From contig LWRO01000035.1 in the NCBI GenBank assembly GCA_001657325.1, forward strand, positions 1 to 41,974: 41,974 bases of DNA, given 5' to 3'. The position numbers were made by a program, and so were the translations under genes. The DNA is from Geitlerinema sp. BBD 1991-9. GTDB taxonomy: Bacteria > Cyanobacteriota > Cyanobacteriia > Cyanobacteriales > Geitlerinemataceae. This document shows, one piece after another, positions 35,337-41,974 of the stretch (position 1 is its first letter; each line of letters opens with the position of its first letter). The notes under the pieces are model-generated. The model did not search any database. It saw only the letters and a program-made list of their open reading frames with translations, and was not told where the DNA came from.

Positions 35337-36848
35337 TTAGACTGATAATGGGGATCGATCGAGGGTTAATGCCTTAAAAAAGCCATCCCAATCCTGTCTG
35401 GTTTGTTCGTCAGGCGAAGCTTGTTTCACTTCAAAGGTTTGGTTCGTTGCCTCGGGGCGCTCTAGCGAACGGATGCAGAGTTCGGCGATATCGTTGCGCG
35501 AACACTGGCCTTTAATCGTATCTCCCTTGTCAGCCATGAGGGGTTGACCTCCAGGTTCCTCAGTCAGCGCACAGGGACGAACGATCGAATAAGGAATTCC
35601 ACTATTACGAAGGCTTTCTTCACCTTGCAATTTCCACGTTAGCAATCCCCCTAACTGCTCGTTCATTCGCACCGCTGGCGGTTCTTTGTCTAAATTCAAT
35701 CCCGGTTTACCGGGGCGAGTGACACCTGCGGAACTCACCATCACGAATTGGGGTAACACTGCACCCCCGTAAGCTTGTATCGATTCGATTTCGAGTTGGA
35801 ACGAACCCGCTTGAAATTTGGGATTGAGGGTTCCATCGTACTCGAATTTGCTCAACATCAATTGAAACGCCGTGACGCGATGAGTGGGAAATGGTTCGTC
35901 TGTTTCGATCGTTCGGGCGCGGAAGTTGGGAATGAGTTCGGAAAATGGAACTCGCACGGTCATCCAAATACCGTAAACCGTGTCGAAGGAGTAGCAATAG
36001 CTGATTCCATCCCATCGATCGTCACTGCGAAGGATGAATTTATAACGTTTTCCGTCTCCCTTGAGGCGTAACTGAATCCCTTCGTATTGGGATAAATCCA
36101 ATGGCGTTTCGAGGACTTGGGTACGAACAGACGCAAAGCCCCCCGAGTTTGCTGTGGAGACGTTACCGCTAAACAGCGCCGAACCGGGAATCTGACGGAT
36201 ACCACTTTCGCTAACACCACCCATGACGACATCGTCCACTGCGCCCCACAGTGCGTGAAAGTTGGGGAGGGGTTGGGTAAAATCGAAAACCGTCGTTTCG
36301 TTGCGTCGTTGGGAAAGATAGGGCTTGACGGCGTTAACGAGGTTCTCGATACCTCGATATTCGATGTATTCTGGGGTTTCGACGACTTCCGGTAAATAGA
36401 ATTTAATACCCTGATAGTACTTTTCGCGAGTGGGAGTGTCGCCTTCGACGGGTTGAACGCGGGTTCCCGTACAGCAGATGACGGCGCGAACGTTCTCGAA
36501 AACCTGTGGCGTGAGAGTTTCGGGAACTGTGATATCGGCTTCGACGAGATCGACTTCGTTTCCAAGAATTGCTCGTCCGCGCTGGGCGTTACGAACTAAA
36601 CCGCGCACGGGAATACCGCGTTTTTGCAGTTGTTTGACGACGCGCTTACCTACACCTCCCGTTGCACCCACGACGAGGACAACCTGGGTGTTTGGAGGTT
36701 CGTTGTGAAGCGTTGTCGAGGTAGATTGACGCATACCGAGTAGTTTTTGCAATCCTCTAAAGTTGCCAACGAAGGGAATTTCTCCAAAAAAGCTGAGGGT
36801 TTGCAGAAATCGTCCGAATTGCCAGGGTTCGCGAGGTTTGTCTGCCAT
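35337..36848 (-). CDS. SDR-CIA30 fusion protein (HCF173-like)
   Basis: 503 residues. An atypical SDR with the NAD(P) motif VVLVVGATGGVGKRVVKQL (residues about 55-74) is interrupted by a CIA30 domain (about 185-365: WGAVDDVVMGGVSES, GFASVRTQVLETPLDLSQYEG, YKFILRSDDRWDG). The SDR then resumes (VMVSSAGVTRPGK, PYSIVRPCALTEEPGGQ, SRNDIAELCIRSL). The same split architecture is known in plant HCF173, which supports psbA translation, so this cyanobacterial homolog may assist photosystem II biogenesis. No operon partner; ATG at 36848. Confidence 0.9.
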   Translation of the reverse strand: MADKPREPWQFGRFLQTLSFFGEIPFVGNFRGLQKLLGMRQSTSTTLHNEPPNTQVVLVVGATGGVGKRVVKQLQKRGIPVRGLVRNAQRGRAILGNEVDLVEADITVPETLTPQVFENVRAVICCTGTRVQPVEGDTPTREKYYQGIKFYLPEVVETPEYIEYRGIENLVNAVKPYLSQRRNETTVFDFTQPLPNFHALWGAVDDVVMGGVSESGIRQIPGSALFSGNVSTANSGGFASVRTQVLETPLDLSQYEGIQLRLKGDGKRYKFILRSDDRWDGISYCYSFDTVYGIWMTVRVPFSELIPNFRARTIETDEPFPTHRVTAFQLMLSKFEYDGTLNPKFQAGSFQLEIESIQAYGGAVLPQFVMVSSAGVTRPGKPGLNLDKEPPAVRMNEQLGGLLTWKLQGEESLRNSGIPYSIVRPCALTEEPGGQPLMADKGDTIKGQCSRNDIAELCIRSLERPEATNQTFEVKQASPDEQTRQDWDGFFKALTLDRSPLSV

Positions 36849-36893
36849 AGGAATTTACGCTCGATCTTGCAGTAGGGGCGGAGTCTTGACCTA

Positions 36894-36914
36894 GGGGCAA
36901 GCTTCTGTGCTTGC
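36894..36914. repeat. Small palindrome GCAAGC-N6-GCTTGC
   Basis: GGGGCAAGC leads into TTCTGT and GCTTGCTC, within an intergenic segment beginning GTAGGGGCGGAG. Resembles other dispersed cyanobacterial palindromes in this window. Confidence 0.4.
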
Positions 36915-37043
36915 TCACCCTGTAAGCGGAAACCATTGTTCTTAATGTAAAAAAATATTTCGATTCTTGCCAGCTTTAGCAGATTTGGTATAAAGCAAAG
37001 TAATCGAAATCCCCTTCTACTGAATCGATCGACGTAAAACCCC

Positions 37044-38111
37044 TCAAGATTCCTGTTCTGCCGGTAAAAACGGAACGTCTACCACCTCAGCCGTCACCTC
37101 GCCGAGACAAACCGATAACCCTTTTCCACCAGCTTTCGTGCGAACGTAACCCAAACCGAGATAACCCGACTCGGTTTCCACAACACTTGTCAGCTTGCCG
37201 ACTTTTTCATCTCCGAACATTATCGGCGTTCCCGCAGGTACAAAACCGCTGAGGCGAAGTCCCCAAAGCTGCTGTTTGACTCCTTTATAGGTATTCAAAC
37301 GTGCAATCGTTTCCTGTCCGATGTAGCACCCCTTATCAAAAGAGACCGTGTGCCACAACCGCGCCTCTAAAGGATTGTAATCCTCTGTCAATTCTGCATC
37401 GGGAGCCGGGCGACCCTGTTCGATTCGCAAACGGTTCCACAGCGTTTCCCCCATCGGAATCGCACCTCGATCGAACAATGCTTTCCAAAGCGATGCGGCA
37501 TCTTCAGCGCTGCAAATTAGTGTATAGCCAGGAAGCGCCAAGTCACTACCTGCGGCAATATCCACAAACCCACTTCCCCACTGAACTCGTTGATGAGTTC
37601 CCTCGGGAATCTCTAAAGGCGTTTCAAAGATGGCTTCCCATTCTGACTTCCAAGACTGTACCCCTTCTCCAACCAGGGTAAAACAGGCTGTTTCTTCAGT
37701 TCGATCGAGCAATTCTACTTTATCCGCCGGGAAAATATATCGATCGAGCCATTGCATCAACTGTTCTCGACAACTCGGAGACACCAGCAATAAAAGCGCC
37801 TCCTCCATAAACCAAACGGTTGCAAGATCGATCGTTCGAGCTGTACTCGTGACGAACACTGTATCGCAATACGTTCTGGGCTGGCGAGGGATGATATCGT
37901 TCGTACTGGCGTTGTGAAGGAAGCGCAGTCGATCGTCGCCCGACATCTGAATCCGTCCCCAGTGCGATCGATCGACCAATGCCACACCATGACACACTGC
38001 TGCCAACGCCGCCTCGTCATTCCCGAAATCTATCGGCGCAGTGACACCCGCGACAACGTCACCGAACGTTGCCCCTGATGCCAACTGAATCTCCCGCAAA
38101 GCTCGATTCAT
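37044..38111 (-). CDS. ygfZ: YgfZ/GcvT-type folate-binding protein
   Basis: 355 residues. GcvT-like N-terminus (ALVDRSHWGRIQMSGDDRLRFLHNAST) and the diagnostic KGCYIGQET motif (YgfZ signature, with the conserved Cys in K-G-C-Y-x-G-Q-E). YgfZ/IBA57 proteins use tetrahydrofolate to help assemble and repair Fe-S clusters. ATG at 38109-38111 (MNRALREIQ) is preferred over a TTG at 38129. Follows carB with about 100 nt between; not evidently co-regulated. Confidence 0.9.
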   Translation of the reverse strand: MNRALREIQLASGATFGDVVAGVTAPIDFGNDEAALAAVCHGVALVDRSHWGRIQMSGDDRLRFLHNASTNDIIPRQPRTYCDTVFVTSTARTIDLATVWFMEEALLLLVSPSCREQLMQWLDRYIFPADKVELLDRTEETACFTLVGEGVQSWKSEWEAIFETPLEIPEGTHQRVQWGSGFVDIAAGSDLALPGYTLICSAEDAASLWKALFDRGAIPMGETLWNRLRIEQGRPAPDAELTEDYNPLEARLWHTVSFDKGCYIGQETIARLNTYKGVKQQLWGLRLSGFVPAGTPIMFGDEKVGKLTSVVETESGYLGLGYVRTKAGGKGLSVCLGEVTAEVVDVPFLPAEQES

Positions 38112-38228
38112 AACGTTCCAAAAACTCAACTCAATCGATCGAGAAGACTGAGTGATAGAGAAAGGGCAACAGCATCAGTCGAGAGCCAGCCTCTCTACCA
38201 CTCACAGCTCACCGTCAATACTGGCAAG

Positions 38229-41200
38229 CTACACGAAATAATCTTGCAACGCTTTCACCTGCCAAGATGCCGATTGCATCGATCGAATCGCTGCAACCGT
38301 CGCCTTCGCCCCGGCAATCGTCGTCACCACCGGTATTTTATAGCCCAGTGCCGCCCGTCGAATCAGCCGACCTTCCGCCTGTGCGTCCTCACCCGAAGGC
38401 GTATTTACGATGAGTTGAATCCAACCGTTCTTAATCGCATCTAGGACGTGTGGACGACCTTCAGAAAGTTTAAACACCATCTTCACGTCCTCAATACCCG
38501 CTTCCTTCAACGCTTGGCACGTGCCAGCCGTGGCCATAATCTTAAAGCCCAACGCCTGCAACTCTCGCACCACCGGAACCACCAATGGCTTATCTCGATC
38601 GATCACGGAAACAAAAGCCGTTCCCGACAGCGGTAACCGTTCGCCCGCGCCCAGTTCGGCTTTCGCAAAGGCTTTCCCAAAGCCGTTGTCGAGACCCATG
38701 ACCTCTCCGGTCGATCGCATTTCCGGCCCCAACAACGTATCTGTTCCCGGAAACTTCCCAAACGGCAACACCGCCTCTTTCACGCACACGTGCTTCGGAA
38801 TAAGTTCCTCCGTAAACCCGAGGTCTGTCAACAACTCGCCACCCATCACCCGAGAAGCCAACTTCGCCAGCGGTACTCCGATTGCCTTCGCCACAAACGG
38901 AACCGTCCGCGAAGCGCGAGGGTTGGCTTCAATGATATAGACGACATCTCCCTGCACCGCATACTGCACGTTCATTAAACCCACCACAGATAGCCGTTTC
39001 GCTAACTTCACCGTCCAATCGCGAATGGTTGCCAAAGCCGAGTTCGACAGCGTCTGTGTCGGAATCGAACACGCTGAATCCCCGGAGTGAATCCCCGCCT
39101 GTTCGATGTGTTCCATAATCCCGCCGATAACGACGGTTCCTCCTCGGTCTGCAATGGCATCGACATCCACTTCCACGGCGTTTTCCAAGAACTTGTCGAT
39201 GAGAATCGGATGTTCCGGTTCTACAGCCACGGCGAACGTCATGTATCGCTCTAGTTCCTCGTCTGAATACACGACCTCCATCGCTCGACCGCCCAAGACG
39301 TAGGACGGACGCACTACGACGGGGTAGCCGATGCGCTTGGCAACTTTTAACGCCTCCTTATAACTGCGAGCGATACCGTTTGGCGGTTGTAAAATCTCCA
39401 ACTCCCGCAGGATTTGCTCGAAACGTTCCCGGTCTTCCGAAGCGTCGATCGAATCTGGAGTCGTTCCCCAAATTGGCGCGTTAGCGTTCGACAGCGCCAC
39501 CGCCAACTTCAACGGCGTTTGTCCCCCGAACTGGACGATAATGCCCTCGGGACTTTCTGCCTCGACGATGTTGAGAACGTCTTCCTTCGTCAACGGCTCG
39601 AAATACAATCGATCGCTGGTGTCGTAATCTGTCGAAACGGTCTCCGGGTTCGAGTTCACCATGATTGTCTCGAATCCCTGGTTCCGCAGCGCAAACGAAG
39701 CGTGACAGCAGCAGTAATCGAACTCAATGCCTTGACCGATGCGGTTCGGACCGCCACCGAGAATCATCACCTTGCGGCGATCGGACGGCAGCACCTCGCT
39801 TTCTTCGTCGTAAGTGGAGTAATAGTAGGGTGTTTGCGACTCGAACTCCGCCGCACAGGTGTCTACCATCTTGTAAGCCGGAACGATTCCTAAACCCTTG
39901 CGATAAGACCGGACTTCGTCTTCCGTCGTCTTCGTGGCAAATCCAATTTGTCGATCGCTGAAACCCATTTGCTTCACGTCGCGCATCTGTTCCGCTGAAA
40001 TTTCAGTCAGCGGTGTCATCTTCAGCCACTTTTCAACATTCAAAACCGACACGAACTTATCGAGGAACCATCGATCGATCCCCGTCAGTTCGTAAATTTC
40101 CTCAACTGACATTCCCAGCAGTAACGCTTGGCGCAAGGCAAACATCCGTTCTGGGTTCGGTTTCCGCAACGCCGCACGAACCGTTGCTAAATTGGGAAGT
40201 TTTTCCGCTCGATCGCACCCCCAACCTGCACGGCCGGTCTCTAACGATCGAAATGCCTTCTGAAAAGACTCGCAGAACGTCCGACCGACAGCCATCGCCT
40301 CGCCCACCGATTTCATCTGCGTCGTCAACACCGGTTCCGTTCCCGGAAACTTCTCAAATGCGAATCGAGGAATTTTCGTCACGACATAGTCGATCGTCGG
40401 CTCGAAACTCGCTGGGGTTTTCTTGGTAATGTCGTTGGGAATCTCGTCGAGCGTATAGCCCACAGCCAACTTCGCTGCGAATTTCGCAATCGGAAAACCC
40501 GTCGCCTTCGACGCTAATGCCGAACTCCGCGAAACCCGAGGGTTCATTTCGATGACGACGACATCCCCATCGATCGGATTCACCGCAAACTGAATGTTCG
40601 ACCCACCGGTTTCGACGCCGATCTCGCGAATAATCTTAATCGAAGCATCCCGCAACCGCTGATATTCCTTGTCCGTCAAGGTTTGGGCTGGCGCAACGGT
40701 AATCGAATCCCCTGTATGAATGCCCATCGGGTCGATATTTTCGATCGAACAGATAATGACGACGTTATCTGCCAGATCGCGCATCACCTCCAGTTCGTAT
40801 TCCTTCCAGCCGATGAGGGATTTCTCCACCAAAATCTGTGACACCGGCGACGCATCCAAGCCCACCTGTGCCATCACCTCAAACTCTTCTTGGTTGTAGG
40901 CAATGCCACCGCCCGTTCCGCCCAATGTAAACGCCGGACGGATAATCAGCGGATACAATCCAATTTCTGCTGCGACTTGTTTGGCTTCGTCTAAGTTGTT
41001 GGCAATGCCAGACGGACAGCTCTTCAAGCCGATTTTGTCCATCGCCCGACGGAACAGGTCGCGATCCTCGGCTTTTTGGATGGCGGGCAGCTTCGCACCG
41101 ATGAGTTCGACTTTGTATTTGTCTAACACGCCGTTTTCTGCCAGCGCTACGGCCAGGTTCAGTGCGGTCTGTCCTCCCATTGTCGGCAAGATGGCATCGG

Positions 41201-41447
41201 GACGCTCTTTGGCAATGACCTGTTCGACGATTTCCGGGGTGAGCGGTTCGATATAAGTTCGATCGGCCATCTCCGGGTCGGTCATGATCGTGGCGGGGTT
41301 GGAGTTGACCAAAATCGTTTCGTATCCTTCTTCCCGCAATGCTTTAAGCGCTTGCGTCCCGGAATAGTCGAACTCGCAGGCTTGTCCGATGACGATCGGG
41401 CCAGAACCTAACAACAAGATTTTCTTGAGGTCTTCGCGACGAGGCAT
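38229..41447 (-). CDS. carB: Carbamoyl-phosphate synthase large subunit
   Basis: 1072 residues, the full family length. Two ATP-grasp halves: first with [20 protein letters not shown] and [18 protein letters not shown], second with [20 protein letters not shown] and [20 protein letters not shown]-terminal MGS-like allosteric domain follows ([35 protein letters not shown]), which in the family binds UMP/ornithine-type regulators. It makes carbamoyl phosphate from bicarbonate, ammonia and ATP for pyrimidine and arginine synthesis. The ATG at 41447 is immediately preceded by heptamer repeats instead of a clear Shine-Dalgarno sequence. Confidence 0.98.
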   Translation of the reverse strand: MPRREDLKKILLLGSGPIVIGQACEFDYSGTQALKALREEGYETILVNSNPATIMTDPEMADRTYIEPLTPEIVEQVIAKERPDAILPTMGGQTALNLAVALAENGVLDKYKVELIGAKLPAIQKAEDRDLFRRAMDKIGLKSCPSGIANNLDEAKQVAAEIGLYPLIIRPAFTLGGTGGGIAYNQEEFEVMAQVGLDASPVSQILVEKSLIGWKEYELEVMRDLADNVVIICSIENIDPMGIHTGDSITVAPAQTLTDKEYQRLRDASIKIIREIGVETGGSNIQFAVNPIDGDVVVIEMNPRVSRSSALASKATGFPIAKFAAKLAVGYTLDEIPNDITKKTPASFEPTIDYVVTKIPRFAFEKFPGTEPVLTTQMKSVGEAMAVGRTFCESFQKAFRSLETGRAGWGCDRAEKLPNLATVRAALRKPNPERMFALRQALLLGMSVEEIYELTGIDRWFLDKFVSVLNVEKWLKMTPLTEISAEQMRDVKQMGFSDRQIGFATKTTEDEVRSYRKGLGIVPAYKMVDTCAAEFESQTPYYYSTYDEESEVLPSDRRKVMILGGGPNRIGQGIEFDYCCCHASFALRNQGFETIMVNSNPETVSTDYDTSDRLYFEPLTKEDVLNIVEAESPEGIIVQFGGQTPLKLAVALSNANAPIWGTTPDSIDASEDRERFEQILRELEILQPPNGIARSYKEALKVAKRIGYPVVVRPSYVLGGRAMEVVYSDEELERYMTFAVAVEPEHPILIDKFLENAVEVDVDAIADRGGTVVIGGIMEHIEQAGIHSGDSACSIPTQTLSNSALATIRDWTVKLAKRLSVVGLMNVQYAVQGDVVYIIEANPRASRTVPFVAKAIGVPLAKLASRVMGGELLTDLGFTEELIPKHVCVKEAVLPFGKFPGTDTLLGPEMRSTGEVMGLDNGFGKAFAKAELGAGERLPLSGTAFVSVIDRDKPLVVPVVRELQALGFKIMATAGTCQALKEAGIEDVKMVFKLSEGRPHVLDAIKNGWIQLIVNTPSGEDAQAEGRLIRRAALGYKIPVVTTIAGAKATVAAIRSMQSASWQVKALQDYFV

Positions 41448-41454
41448 AGCTTTT

Positions 41455-41493
41455 ACAGTGAACAGTGAGCAGTGAGCAGTGAGCAGTGAACAG
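41455..41493. repeat. Heptamer short tandem repeat (ACAGTGA/GCAGTGA) abutting carB
   Basis: Five consecutive 7-nt units (two ACAGTGA, three GCAGTGA) plus ACAG. These are the STRR type of cyanobacterial genomes. They begin 8 nt upstream of the carB ATG, so on the carB mRNA they form part of the 5' leader. Confidence 0.85.
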
Positions 41494-41974
41494 ACCGCCC
41501 TTTCAGGCTCCGTATCTGCACCGGTCGATTCCGTTAAGAGCGTCCGTTGGGAAGAGGAACTATGCAGTTGGTGAGGTCTCTTCGCCTCTACAGTGCCATG
41601 TATTGGGACGACCGGATTCTAAATCCAGACTATTTTACGGGTTTTTGCCAGTTGCGAAAGCGACTCTTAAGGTTGGTTTTCTAAGATTTGATGACTTCGG
41701 CCCTGAGTCAGGCGTAGTACTTCTGAACTCGATCGAGCCGTGACTCGACTCGTGGAGGTCGAACAACTCCATAGAGTCGAGCGACTGTATATATAAGATT
41801 TCGATCGGTGCGTGTTGAGGTTTTCGATCGTTAAACCGGTCAGCTTGTCGCGGGATAGAGGTCGAAAAGTGGGAAAAAGGGAATTTCCCCAAATTTTTTT
41901 CAAGCTTCCAAACCTGTACGCCGTGGTAATTCCAAGGATTCTGCCGCAAGATTCCGGCAAAATTTCCCCGCAAG
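41494..41974. other. Terminal intergenic segment upstream of carB
   Basis: 481 nt. It should contain the carB promoter reading leftwards. A minus-strand frame covering most of it (41635-41973) has no ribosome site, family match or biased composition and is judged noncoding. No RNA gene is recognisable. Confidence 0.45.

Noticed and set aside
39414-39893. 159-codon frame opposite carB
   Set aside because: Antisense shadow, no motif or start signal.
41606-41655. GGATTCTAAATCC resembling a tRNA anticodon arm with CTA loop
   Set aside because: No matching acceptor stem, D-arm or TTCGA T-loop around it; coincidental stem.
41635-41973. 112-codon minus-strand frame at the window edge
   Set aside because: No start signal, family pattern or coding bias; overlaps an equally long alternative frame.

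Overview
The window is a chromosomal piece of a cyanobacterium, most likely a filamentous (Oscillatoriales-like) one. Evidence: two CP43/IsiA-type chlorophyll-binding proteins (one with a PsaL tail), a flavodoxin, a DUF1517 protein, an SDR-CIA30 protein resembling plant HCF173, the cyanobacterial 2-oxoglutarate decarboxylase / succinic semialdehyde dehydrogenase pair, and a very high density of CGATCG/HIP1-like octamers. No species name can be assigned from the sequence alone. Most genes are on the minus strand.

Layout. 1-132: probable right end of an IS200/IS605-type element. 133-3312 (-): operon of two FAD oxidoreductases and a DUF1667 protein, resembling an anaerobic-type glycerol-3-phosphate dehydrogenase set. 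3634-5058 (-): WGR-domain plus beta-propeller protein. 5192-8988 (+): iron-stress cluster: palindromic operator region, isiA, an isiA-psaL fusion, an odd short leader with a near-perfect anti-Shine-Dalgarno match, and flavodoxin isiB behind a long leader with a 14-bp inverted repeat. 9000-10197: repeat-rich and gene-poor, with one small Cys-rich protein missed by length filters. 10198-13855 (-): two tandem PhnD-like periplasmic binding lipoproteins (one with a 1-nt deletion in its signal peptide) and a membrane histidine kinase, with no transporter genes. 14500-17809 (-): membrane-anchored hypothetical, an L,D-transpeptidase-like secreted protein, and a DJ-1/PfpI protein. 17905-18515: graveyard of a decayed multicopper oxidase and two MITE-like elements. 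18526-21654 (-): 1042-aa multi-sensor class III adenylate cyclase.

22151-22619 (-) is a frameshifted small gene. 23042-26146 (-) carries succinic semialdehyde dehydrogenase followed by 2-oxoglutarate decarboxylase, which together close the cyanobacterial TCA cycle. Then come an alpha/beta hydrolase (+), a small secreted protein, a GT2 glycosyltransferase and a small membrane protein (-), clpS and a CPBP protease (+), a two-domain GT2-GT4 glycosyltransferase, a secreted Arg/Ser-rich protein, a DUF1517 protein, an HdeD-like membrane protein, the HCF173-like protein, a YgfZ-like folate-binding protein and carB (all -).

The most informative parts for a second look are the isi cluster and its two unexplained leaders, the PhnD-PhnD-kinase set, the twin CETC motif in the cyclase, and the mobile-element/pseudogene patch at 17.9-18.5 kb.
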